The notes under the pieces: generated by a model
Told to the model about the DNA's origin: nothing
The model's database searches: none
The model's input: the letters and a program-made list of their open reading frames with translations, nothing else
Assembly (NCBI GenBank): GCA_004292705.1
Contig: RDXA01000138.1
Coordinates: forward strand, 1 to 11,624
From: Sphingomonadales bacterium
Lineage (GTDB): Bacteria; Pseudomonadota; Alphaproteobacteria; Sphingomonadales; Sphingomonadaceae
Direction of reading: 5' to 3'
DNA length: 11,624 nucleotides
Shown: one piece after another, positions 4,870 to 11,624 of the stretch
Layout of the letters: each line of letters opens with the position of its first letter
Position numbering within the stretch: the first letter of the stretch is position 1
Program-made: the position numbers and the translations under genes

Positions 4870-6489
4870 GCGGGGTGCTGCTCCACACGCTGGCCTGGAC
4901 CGGCGTGCTGATCGCTGCGGTGCTGGTCCTGCGCCGTCCTGTGTCCCGCCAGTTCGGGCCGGAGGCCGCCTATGCGCTGTGGGCTTTGCCGCTGCTGCGG
5001 TTGCTGCTGCCGCCGCTGACGCTGCCAGCGTGGATGGCCCCCAAGGCCCTGCCGCCGCTGGGTGACGCCGCGCCGGACGCGATCGTGCCGGCCGCCGCGC
5101 CGCCTGCCGAGGCGGTGGTCTGGCAGGCCGCAGACAAGGTTCCGCTCGCAGTCCCGGCCGAACCTGCGTCGACATCTGCCGGGTTCGATCTTTTTGCCCT
5201 GCTGGCCGACTTGCCGCTCACGGAAGCCCTGCTGCTGGTCTGGCTCGGCGGGGCTGGGGTGTTCCTGTGGCTGCGCTTCGCCGCCTATTTCCGTCTGCGT
5301 GACACGCTTCTGGCCGAGGGCCGCGAAGTGGGCCGTGTGCCCCGCGGTTTTGGCGGCCTTCGCCCTGCCGCCCGGCTTCCTCGCGCTGCATGACCGTGCC
5401 GCGCGCGATCTGGCGCTGGCGCACGAACTGGCGCACCATCGCGGCGGCGACCTGCTGGTCAATGTCCTCGTCCAGCCGCTGTTTGCGCTGCACTGGTTCA
5501 ACCCGCTTGCCCGCTATGGGTGGCTGGCCTTGCGCCGCGATCAGGAAGCAGCCTGCGATGCCCGGGTCATGGCGCGCCGTTCGGCACAGGAGCGCGCTGC
5601 CTATGCTGCGCTGATCGCCCGCTTTGCTGCTGCGCCGGGCACCATCAACAATGCTGCGCTCACTGCGCCGATGGCCTGTCCGGTGCTGGGTGAGAAGTCG
5701 ATCATTCACCGCTTGAGGAGTCTGAAAATGTCCGAGCTTTCCCCTCGCCGCCGTCTGGCGGGCCGTGCCCTGTTGGCCGCCGGTCTGCTGGTGCTGCCGC
5801 TCACCGCCTCAATCAGCTATGCCGCCAGCGACGACATTCCCGCTGTGCCCGAACCGCCTGCCCCGCCGCCGCCGCCCGCACCGCCTGCCGCCCCCGATGC
5901 GCCGCAGCCGCCACTGCCGCCGGAAGCACCCGAGCCGCCCGAGCCGCCGCTGGCCCCGCTGCCGGGCGAAGAGGGCGCAGGCGATGTCAACGTGACCGAG
6001 CGGGTGTGGCGTGATGCGGATGGCAAGGAAAAGCGCATGCGGATCGTGTTCCGCTCGCCTGCCGAGCAGCTGCGCGTCGAGCAGATGCTGGAAGGCTCGC
6101 GGACCATGGACAAGGCCGCGCATGAGCAGATGATGGCCTCGCTCCGCGAAGGTCTGGCCGAGGCCGAGCGGGTGCGCGCCGAACTGCCCAAGATCATCGC
6201 CGACGCCATGGCCTCAGCCGATGCTGCCACCGCCGCCGCCGGTGCGCCGCGGGTTATCGTCCGGCAGGAATGCCGCCCCGGCAGCGAGGAGGTGTCCGAG
6301 ACCACAACTCGCGATGGCACTCAGATCGTCAGCATCTGCCACCGCCGGATCGCAGCCTCGGCACGCCACGGCCTTGAACAGGCCCGCGCCGAAATCGCCC
6401 GCGACAGGGACATCCCGGAGGAAACCCGCAAGCAATTGCTCCAGACCCTCGACGGGCAGATTGCCCGCTGGAAGGAAAAGGAAGGCTGA
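4866..6489 (+). pseudogene. M56-family (BlaR1/MecR1-type) membrane metallopeptidase, frameshifted, without sensor domain
   Basis: The gene starts at GTG 4866, overlapping the repressor stop. The first frame encodes transmembrane segments at about 5-22, 36-55 and 116-137, and continues to a stop at 5393. Homology then moves to the +1 frame near 5340-5344 and runs to 6489; joined, they give about 540 residues. The zinc site is intact in the second frame: HELAH at joined residues 186-190 (5422-5436) and a candidate third ligand Glu in RRDQEAACDA (227). A further membrane segment (LAGRALLAAGLLVLPLTASISYA) precedes a proline-rich stretch from 5845 to about 5970. A charged helical tail with two cysteines follows. 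No penicillin-binding SxxK or KTG domain is present. The protein would cleave or trigger cleavage of the BlaI-type repressor. Whether the frameshift is real, a sequencing error or a recoding site is undecided. Confidence 0.85.
5340..5343 (+). other. Frameshift junction in the M56 peptidase gene (CCCC)
   Basis: In the first frame the sequence reads GTG CCC CGC GGT. Skipping one C at the CCCC run gives GTG CCC GCG GTT TTG, i.e. V-P-A-V-L, which flows into the ALPPGFLALHD segment expected just before the zinc motif. One extra base, or the loss of two bases, explains the break. The spacer between GREVGRV and ALPPGF is shorter than I would expect for the family, so a small out-of-frame deletion is also possible. 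Confidence 0.6.
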
Positions 6490-6516
6490 ACCGCCCCACC
6501 GGGGCAGCTGGGCCGG

Positions 6517-7020
6517 CTACCGTGCTGGTCTGGCTGCCGCCTTGGGCCGGGCAGGGTAGGCACAGCCCCGGCCCAGACCCCAGCCCTTGAGGAAAGCGCG
6601 CCGGACCATCCCCGCAGTAAAGGCGGCCTGCAGGGCGCGGTCGTTCTCCGCCGCGCCCGTTACCTCGCGCAGGATGCCGCGGAACGGAATGATCGATCCG
6701 ACCACGCTCTGCCCGAGCCGTCCTTCGCTCAGGCGTTGCGCACCATCATCCTCGGCAATGTCGTAATCGGCCCCCAGCACCATGTCCAACGCCGCGATCT
6801 GCTTCACCAGCGCGTCGCACCGGCCCAGCCCGGCGCGGGCGTAGGGATCGTTTGCGGCCGTTTGCAACACGGCCGGAATGTCGCGCTGGTCGATATTGAG
6901 ATCGCGCAGCGGGGTCTTGGCGACCTCCGCGGCGTCGGGCTCGGGCATGACCTGCGCATGGAGCGGGGCAAGGCTGCCCGATCCGAGCGTGAGCAGCGCG
7001 ACGAGCGAGGCGATGCGCAT
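6517..7020 (-). CDS. Exported hypothetical protein (167 aa)
   Basis: I do not recognise a named domain. Residues 1-23 (MRIASLVALLTLGSGSLAPLHA) form a Sec signal peptide ending in HAQ, so the protein is probably periplasmic. The mature part is mostly helical, with the recognisable stretches LRDLNIDQRDIPAVLQTAANDPYARAG and SVVGSIIPFRGILREVTGA. It has one Cys near residue 67 and another near the end (GWGLGRGCAYPARP), and closes with an Ala/Arg/Pro-rich tail. The start at 7020 is firm: AAGGAGG lies 8 nt upstream, and extension to 7173 would read through the upstream gene. It begins 4 bp after the stop of the YpfJ-like peptidase, so the two are co-transcribed. It converges with the M56 gene (27-bp gap). 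It looks like a conserved sphingomonad protein rather than a spurious ORF, though I cannot verify conservation. Confidence 0.75.
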   Translation of the reverse strand: MRIASLVALLTLGSGSLAPLHAQVMPEPDAAEVAKTPLRDLNIDQRDIPAVLQTAANDPYARAGLGRCDALVKQIAALDMVLGADYDIAEDDGAQRLSEGRLGQSVVGSIIPFRGILREVTGAAENDRALQAAFTAGMVRRAFLKGWGLGRGCAYPARPKAAARPAR

Positions 7021-7024
7021 GGGT

Positions 7025-7906
7025 TTAACCTCCTTCAAAAAACTGGTCACAAGTCGCATCACTATTGCTCTCCAGCCCCAGCCGGAGAGCGGCCATGCGC
7101 TGCCGGCTGGTGCCGTGGGTGAAGCCTTCGGGATTGATCGCCTGCCCGGAATTGCGCTGGAGCGTATCGTCACCGATCGCGCTCGCGGCCTTCAGGCCTT
7201 CCTCCAGATCGCCCGGTTCGATCAGGTTGCGGTTCCGGCCCGCCCACATGCCGGCATAGCAATCGGCCTGCAATTCCATCGCCACCTGCAGGCGGTTGGC
7301 GGCGGCGGGGTTGCGCTGCTGCGCCGCGCGCACCTGCGCTGACAGACCGGTGATGTTCTGGATGTGGTGCCCATATTCATGCGCGATCACATACAGCCGC
7401 GCGAAATCGCCCCCCGTGCCCGACATCTGGGCGAGCTGGTCGTAAAAGCCGGTGTCGATGTAGATGCCCTTGTCGGCAGGGCAATAGAACGGCCCCACCG
7501 CCGCTGACGCATTGCCGCAGCCCTCGGTTCGCACCACGCCGCTGCGATAGAGATTGAGAAAGGGCTGCTCGAAGGGCTGGCCAGTGCGCGCGAAGCTCGC
7601 CTGCCAGGTGGCATCGAGGCTGGTGAGCGCATTGCAGGCCTCGGTGGCATAGGCGCTGCTGGTGCAGATTTCCTCGGCGCTGAGATCACCGCTGCCGCCG
7701 CCCGGTGCGGCCGGCGCGGTTTGTTGCTGCACGCTTTCGACCATGCCGATCGTCTGCATCGGATCGATCCCGAACACGACCGCACCGATCAGGGCGATGA
7801 CCAGCGTCCCGCAGCCCACACCCCCGGCGCGGCCCATGCCGCCGCCGCTCCCGTCATTGCTTGATCGGACATTGATCCGAGATGTGTCGAACGGCCCCAG
7901 CCGCAT
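7025..7906 (-). CDS. ypfJ: YpfJ-like neutral zinc metallopeptidase, membrane-anchored
   Basis: This 293-residue protein matches the YpfJ/neutral zinc metallopeptidase family. A Gly-rich cytoplasmic segment (18-32) precedes one membrane-spanning helix (about 31-47). A linker follows, then the extracytoplasmic catalytic domain. HEYGH at 176-180 is the zinc motif. ELQADCYAGMWAG (211-223) supplies the probable third ligand Glu and is diagnostic for the family. The domain also carries paired cysteines (C81, C91, C130, C142) that could form disulfides. The N-terminus MRLGPFDTS-N resembles the family's usual MRW-x-GRR-S-N start. The start at 7906 is supported by GGGAGG a few bases upstream. It is divergent from bdhA (106-bp gap) and precedes the small exported protein by 4 bp, suggesting a shared envelope role (inference). 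The physiological substrate is unknown. Confidence 0.92.
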   Translation of the reverse strand: MRLGPFDTSRINVRSSNDGSGGGMGRAGGVGCGTLVIALIGAVVFGIDPMQTIGMVESVQQQTAPAAPGGGSGDLSAEEICTSSAYATEACNALTSLDATWQASFARTGQPFEQPFLNLYRSGVVRTEGCGNASAAVGPFYCPADKGIYIDTGFYDQLAQMSGTGGDFARLYVIAHEYGHHIQNITGLSAQVRAAQQRNPAAANRLQVAMELQADCYAGMWAGRNRNLIEPGDLEEGLKAASAIGDDTLQRNSGQAINPEGFTHGTSRQRMAALRLGLESNSDATCDQFFEGG

Positions 7907-8012
7907 GGCAATTCCTCCCTTGGCCCTGTTTGCTCAACAATTTTATTGGACAGCCGCTATGCGCGCGGCAAAAGCGAAGGCCAATAGGCCGAACGTGCAG
8001 GAGATGCGGCGA
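7907..8012. promoter_or_regulatory. Divergent promoter region between ypfJ and bdhA
   Basis: The 106-bp gap contains a local AT-rich tract around 7928-7950 (CAATTTTATTG is a 4+3+4 palindrome). It must hold the start signals for both divergent genes. A plus-strand candidate is TTGGCC (7920-7925) with TTTATT (7942-7947) at 16-bp spacing. The -35 candidate overlaps the ypfJ ribosome site, so the assignment is tentative. Confidence 0.35.
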
Positions 8013-8765
8013 ATGCTCAAGAACAAGCGTGCTCTTGTGACCGGCTCGACCTCGGGCATCGGCCTCGCGATCGCACGCGCACTGGCGGATGCGGGGGCTG
8101 ACGTGATTCTCAACGGGCTGGGCGACCCGGCGACCATCGCGGTTCTGCGCGAGGAGCTCGGCGCAACGTACAATGGCGCGAACCTGATGGATTCCGGCGC
8201 GATTGCGGAAATGATGGGGGAGATTGGCCCCGTCGATATTCTCGTCAACAATGCCGGGATGCAGCACGTGGCGGCGATCGAGGATTTCCCGCCCGAGAAG
8301 TGGGACGCGATTCTGGCGCTCAACCTGTCGGCGGCGTTTCACACGACACGCCTCGCGGTGCCGGGCATGAAGGCGAAGGGCTGGGGTCGGATCATCAACA
8401 CTGCCAGCGCCCATTCGCAGGTCGCCTCGCCGTTCAAGAGCGCCTATGTCGCGGCCAAGCATGGGCTGGCAGGCTTTACCAAGACCATCGCGCTCGAACT
8501 GGCGACGCATGGCATTACCGCCAACTGCATCTCTCCGGGCTACGTCTGGACGCCGCTGGTCGAGAACCAGATCCCCGACACCATGGCCGCGCGCGGGATG
8601 ACGCGGGAGGCGGTGATGAACGACGTGCTGCTCGCCAAGCAGCCGACCAAGAGCTTCATCCAGCCCGAGGATGTGGCCGCGCTGGCGGTGTTCCTGTGCG
8701 GCGACGCGGCGCGGGGCATCACCGGCGCGAACTACGCCATCGACGGGGGATGGACTGCCGAATGA
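8013..8765 (+). CDS. bdhA: 3-hydroxybutyrate dehydrogenase (SDR family)
   Basis: This 250-residue classical short-chain dehydrogenase interconverts (R)-3-hydroxybutyrate and acetoacetate with NAD in the cytoplasm, a step in ketone body and polyhydroxybutyrate breakdown. The cofactor motif TGSTSGIG is at 10-17, followed by VILNGLGD, which is typical of 3-hydroxybutyrate dehydrogenases. NNAG is at 79-82. The catalytic residues are Asn104, Ser132, Tyr145 and Lys149. The segment VWTPLVENQI followed by LLAKQPTKSFIQPEDVAALAVFL is more specific to this enzyme than to SDRs in general, and the C-terminus ITGANYAIDGGWTA is canonical. The start at 8013 is preferred over the in-frame ATG at 8004 because AGGAG (7999-8003) directly abuts the latter and is 9 nt from the former. 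It overlaps the M28 peptidase gene by 4 bp. Confidence 0.93.
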   Translation: MLKNKRALVTGSTSGIGLAIARALADAGADVILNGLGDPATIAVLREELGATYNGANLMDSGAIAEMMGEIGPVDILVNNAGMQHVAAIEDFPPEKWDAILALNLSAAFHTTRLAVPGMKAKGWGRIINTASAHSQVASPFKSAYVAAKHGLAGFTKTIALELATHGITANCISPGYVWTPLVENQIPDTMAARGMTREAVMNDVLLAKQPTKSFIQPEDVAALAVFLCGDAARGITGANYAIDGGWTAE

Positions 8766-10270
8766 GCCTGCGCCGTCCTTCGTTGCTGGTGCTGCTGCTG
8801 CTGAGCATGATGCTCGCCGCCTGCGCGCGCGCTCCGGTAGGGCGGGTGCCGGTAGAGGACCGGGCCGAGATCGCCGCGCGGCTCAAGGCCGATATCGTGG
8901 CGCTGGCAGATGACGAGATGCTGGGACGCAAGCCGGGTACACCGGGCGAGGACAAGACGCTGGCCTATCTCGAACGCCGGATGCTCGAAGTCGGTCTGGT
9001 TTCGGGCACCAATGATCCGGGCAGCTATTGGCGCATGCCGGTGGGTCTTGTTGCGACCCGGGCCCTCCCCGGAACGGTGACGCTGACCCAGGGCAAGCGG
9101 TCGGTCATCGTGCCCGAAAGCGACGCCGCCGTGTTCACCCAGCGCCGCCGTGAGCTGGCGCTGAGCGGGCCGGGCACAGGGGTGCCGGTGGTGTTTGTCG
9201 GTTATGGCGATGGCTTGGTGCTGGGCGAGGCGCTGGCCGGCGCGGTGGTCGTGATGCTGGCCGATCCGGGGCGTGACGAGGCGCGGCGCGCGGCGCTCTT
9301 CGCGCAGCGCGCGACGGCGGTGCTGACCGTGGTGCCCGATGCCGACGCGCTCGCGCCGCTGCGCATCGGAGAGAGGCGCGAAAAACTGCAGTTGGCGAGC
9401 GAGGAGCAGGATACGCTCTCCGCCTTCGTCACCGAGGCGGTGGTCGCCGACCTGATTGGTGAAATCCGCTGGAAGCGGCTCAAGTCCGAAGCCGAGGCAG
9501 CCGACTTTGCCCCGCTTGAGATCCATCTCGCCGTCGCCATCGAAGCGGCGGCAGAACGGCGCGAATTCACCAGCTACAATCTTGTCGGCATGATCCCCGG
9601 CAAAGTGCCCGGCTCGGGCGCGGTGCTGCTGCTGGCGCATTGGGATCACCTGGGAGAATGTGCGCCGCCCGAGGCACCCGACACAATCTGCAACGGTGCC
9701 GCCGATAATGCCAGCGGGTTGGCCGCGATGCTCGAGCTGGCGCAGCGGTTGAATTCGGCCGGGCCGCATGGGCGCGACATTTATGTGCTGGCCACCACAT
9801 CCGAAGAAGGCGGATTGCTCGGCGCGCGCGCCTTTGCCAAGGCCCCGCCGGTACCGCTTGCCAGCATTGTCGCGGCGTTCAATTTCGACATGGTCGCGGT
9901 CGCCCCCAGAGGCAGCCCGGTGGGCTTTATCGGCCGGGGGCGGACCGCTGCGCTCGATTCGGTTATCCTCGATCATCTGGCAAATAATGGGCGCGGGCTG
10001 GGCGATCAGAGCCTCGCGGACAGTTTCGTCCAGCGGCAGGATGGCTGGGCGCTGCTCCAGCAAGGCGTGCCGAGCGTGCTGCTGTCGAGCACCTATGGGG
10101 TACGCGGTTTGCTCGACCCGTTTCTCGCCACTCGATACCACCGGCCGTCCGACAGCGCTGATGCGGTCGAGCTGGGCGGGGCGATTGATGATGTGCTGCT
10201 GCATGACGCGCTGATCCGCCAGATTGCCGATCCCGCGCGCTATCTGCCGCCCGCCGCCGCGGCACCCTAG
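8762..10270 (+). CDS. M28-family zinc aminopeptidase, lipoprotein
   Basis: This 502-residue protein opens with a lipoprotein signal peptide whose lipobox LAAC places Cys21 as the lipidated residue, so it is anchored in the envelope. Residues about 30-130 are an N-terminal extension. A region around 141-200 (VFVGYG, then GAVVVMLADPGRD) resembles the protease-associated domain often inserted in this family. The M28 co-catalytic zinc site is complete: His293 and Asp295 in LLAHWDHLG, Asp315 in GAADNASG, the Glu pair 348-349 in TTSEEGG, Asp376 in NFDM and His460 in YHRPSD. It would release N-terminal residues from peptides. The ATG overlaps the bdhA stop (ATGA), implying translational coupling with a metabolic enzyme of no obvious relation. 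The long reading on the opposite strand is a high-GC shadow. Confidence 0.92.
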   Translation: MSLRRPSLLVLLLLSMMLAACARAPVGRVPVEDRAEIAARLKADIVALADDEMLGRKPGTPGEDKTLAYLERRMLEVGLVSGTNDPGSYWRMPVGLVATRALPGTVTLTQGKRSVIVPESDAAVFTQRRRELALSGPGTGVPVVFVGYGDGLVLGEALAGAVVVMLADPGRDEARRAALFAQRATAVLTVVPDADALAPLRIGERREKLQLASEEQDTLSAFVTEAVVADLIGEIRWKRLKSEAEAADFAPLEIHLAVAIEAAAERREFTSYNLVGMIPGKVPGSGAVLLLAHWDHLGECAPPEAPDTICNGAADNASGLAAMLELAQRLNSAGPHGRDIYVLATTSEEGGLLGARAFAKAPPVPLASIVAAFNFDMVAVAPRGSPVGFIGRGRTAALDSVILDHLANNGRGLGDQSLADSFVQRQDGWALLQQGVPSVLLSSTYGVRGLLDPFLATRYHRPSDSADAVELGGAIDDVLLHDALIRQIADPARYLPPAAAAP

Positions 10271-10354
10271 CGCAATCGCCAAACCGCGGTTACATGGGCC
10301 GCCACGATTCTGCACCCCGGCAGAACCCGCCCGCGCATTGAGAAAGTGGCAAGC

Positions 10355-11624
10355 ATGGATATCCCGCTCGGTCTGACCTTTGATGACGTGCTGCTCCGCC
10401 CCGCGGAAAGCAGCGTGCTGCCGAGCATGGCCGATACCTCGACCCGGCTGACGCGCGACATCGCCCTCAATATTCCGGTGCTCTCCTCGGCGATGGATAC
10501 CGTGACCGAGGCCGACATGGCGATCGCCATGGCGCAGCTTGGCGGCATCGGCGTGCTCCACCGCAATCTCGAAATTGCCGAGCAATGCGCGGCGGTGCGC
10601 GCGGTCAAGCGCTATGAGAGCGGGATGGTGGTGAACCCCATCACGATCCAGCCCGATGCGACGCTGGGCGAAGCGCAGGCGCTGATGCAGCAGCACCGCA
10701 TCAGCGGCATTCCGGTAACGGACGCGCATGGCAAGCTGGTCGGCATCCTGACCAACCGCGATGTGCGCTTTGCCGAAAACCCGCTCCAGCCGGTGCGCGA
10801 GCTGATGACGACCGAGAACCTCGCCACCGTGCCGCTTGGCACCGGTCAGGAAGAAGCGCGCCGCCTGCTCCACGCACGCCGGATCGAAAAACTGCTGGTG
10901 GTTGACGATGTCTATCACTGCATCGGCCTCATCACCGTCAAGGACATCGAAAAGGCGGTGAATTACCCCCACGCCACCAAGGATGGCACAGGCCGTCTAC
11001 GCGTCGCCGCGGCGACCACCGTGGGCGATGCGGGCTTTGCGCGCACCGAGGCGCTGGTTGATGCCGAGGTCGACGTGATCGTGATCGACACCGCCCACGG
11101 GCACAATATCGAGGTGTCCCGCGCGGTTGATCGGGTGAAGAAACTCTCCAACCGGGTGCAGGTGATCGCGGGCAATGTCGCCACGGCAGAGGCGACACGC
11201 GCACTGGTCGATGCCGGAGCCGATGCCGTCAAGGTGGGGATCGGGCCCGGCTCGATCTGCACCACCCGCGTCGTGGCGGGCGTGGGCGTGCCGCAGCTGA
11301 CCGCGATCATGGAAAGCGCCGCTGAAGCCGCCAAGTCGGGCGTGCCGGTAATCGCTGACGGCGGGCTGCGTACCAGCGGTGACGCGGCCAAGGCGCTGGC
11401 GGCAGGCGCGTCCAGCGTGATGATCGGATCAATGCTGGCAGGCACCACGGAAAGCCCGGGCGAGGTGTTCCTCTATCAGGGCCGCTCCTACAAGGCGTAT
11501 CGCGGCATGGGCTCGGTCGGCGCGATGGCGCGCGGCTCGGCTGACCGCTATTTCCAGCAGGACGTTTCGGCGATGAAGCTCGTCCCCGAGGGGATCGAGG
11601 GACAGGTGCCGTTCAAGGGCCCGG
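10355..11624 (+). CDS. guaB: Inosine-5'-monophosphate dehydrogenase (3' end outside window)
   Basis: The first 423 residues of IMP dehydrogenase are present; the family is about 485-490 long, so some 65 C-terminal residues are cut off. The enzyme oxidises IMP to XMP with NAD, the committed step of GMP synthesis, in the cytoplasm. The barrel begins with LTFDDVLLRPAESSVLP and SSAMDTVTEADMAIAMA. Two CBS domains fill about 91-205 (VTIQPD-like start, ISGIPVTD; then EKLLVVD, GLITVKDI). The barrel resumes with VIVIDTAHGH (242-250) and AGNVAT. The active-site loop GIGPGSICTTR carries catalytic Cys302, and SYKAYRGMGSVGAM is the start of the flap. The start at 10355 fits the family N-terminus; only a weak purine tract (GAGAAAG) precedes it. 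It is 84 bp downstream of the M28 gene and probably has its own promoter, which I could not identify. Confidence 0.97.
   Translation, partial: MDIPLGLTFDDVLLRPAESSVLPSMADTSTRLTRDIALNIPVLSSAMDTVTEADMAIAMAQLGGIGVLHRNLEIAEQCAAVRAVKRYESGMVVNPITIQPDATLGEAQALMQQHRISGIPVTDAHGKLVGILTNRDVRFAENPLQPVRELMTTENLATVPLGTGQEEARRLLHARRIEKLLVVDDVYHCIGLITVKDIEKAVNYPHATKDGTGRLRVAAATTVGDAGFARTEALVDAEVDVIVIDTAHGHNIEVSRAVDRVKKLSNRVQVIAGNVATAEATRALVDAGADAVKVGIGPGSICTTRVVAGVGVPQLTAIMESAAEAAKSGVPVIADGGLRTSGDAAKALAAGASSVMIGSMLAGTTESPGEVFLYQGRSYKAYRGMGSVGAMARGSADRYFQQDVSAMKLVPEGIEGQVPFKGP

Noticed and set aside
4722..5709. Minus-strand frames opposite the broken M56 gene, which might have explained the frameshift region as a separate gene
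   Set aside because: Their translations are Gln/Arg/Gly-rich with no motif, while both plus-strand frames carry family-specific sequence (membrane segments, HELAH).
5845..5970. Repetitive CCG/GCC-rich stretch as a possible DNA repeat array
   Set aside because: It is explained by the proline-rich linker encoded in the M56 gene; the units are irregular and no direct repeat period is maintained.
6493..6505. GCCCC-ACC-GGGGC hairpin in the gap between the convergent M56 gene and the exported protein gene, as a shared terminator
   Set aside because: Only 5 bp of stem with a 3-nt loop and no T-tract on either strand; too weak in this base composition to call.
8732..10972. Very long open reading frame (746 codons) on the minus strand opposite the M28 peptidase and guaB genes
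   Set aside because: Both plus-strand genes have complete catalytic motifs. The minus-strand translation is rich in His, Arg and Gly without any recognisable domain, as expected for the antisense frame of high-GC genes.
1..11624. CRISPR array, tRNA, rRNA, insertion sequence or prophage genes
   Set aside because: Nothing with regular direct repeats, cloverleaf structure, transposase or phage motifs was seen by reading both strands; a dedicated tool search was not possible.

Overview
The window is GC-rich (rows in the conserved genes run about 65-70% G+C) and reads as an alphaproteobacterial chromosome, most likely Sphingomonadales of the Erythrobacter/Porphyrobacter kind. This rests on codon use and on the recognisable flavour of the SdhA, M56 peptidase, YpfJ-like peptidase and GuaB proteins. 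No marker gene such as 16S is present, so the family placement is inference. Genes are densely packed and no gene-free stretch exceeds 300 bases.

Layout. (1) The 3' half of sdhA enters from the left edge. (2) A lower-GC insert of about 760 bp follows: a strong hairpin, a small unknown ORF, and a minus-strand ParD/ParE toxin-antitoxin pair with a perfect palindrome just upstream of parD. sdhB, which commonly follows sdhA, is not in the window. (3) A secreted legumain-type (C13) cysteine peptidase lies divergent from parDE. (4) A three-gene cassette follows: hotdog thioesterase, TetR-family repressor, second hotdog thioesterase. An 8+3+8 palindrome in front of the first gene is the likely TetR operator. 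(5) A BlaI/MecI-type repressor is translationally coupled to an M56 (BlaR1/MecR1-type) membrane metallopeptidase. The promoter region carries two TACA-N2-TGTA dyads spaced two helical turns apart. The peptidase reading frame is broken by a +1 shift near 5340 and has a proline-rich, helical C-terminus in place of a beta-lactam sensor domain. (6) A minus-strand pair encodes a YpfJ-like zinc metallopeptidase and a small exported protein of unknown function. (7) On the plus strand, a 3-hydroxybutyrate dehydrogenase overlaps a lipoprotein M28 aminopeptidase by 4 bp. (8) guaB (IMP dehydrogenase) runs off the right edge.

How the parts work together. SdhA (TCA cycle and respiration), BdhA (ketone body/PHB breakdown) and GuaB (GMP synthesis) are housekeeping enzymes. 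Between them sit three self-contained regulatory modules: ParDE, thioesterase-TetR-thioesterase and BlaI-M56. Each has a visible palindromic operator. Four exported or membrane peptidases (C13, M56, YpfJ-like, M28) in about 9 kb are notable but are not obviously one pathway. I see no mobile element, CRISPR array, tRNA or rRNA. The most unusual points are the sensorless, frameshifted BlaR-like gene and the duplicated-thioesterase/TetR cassette.
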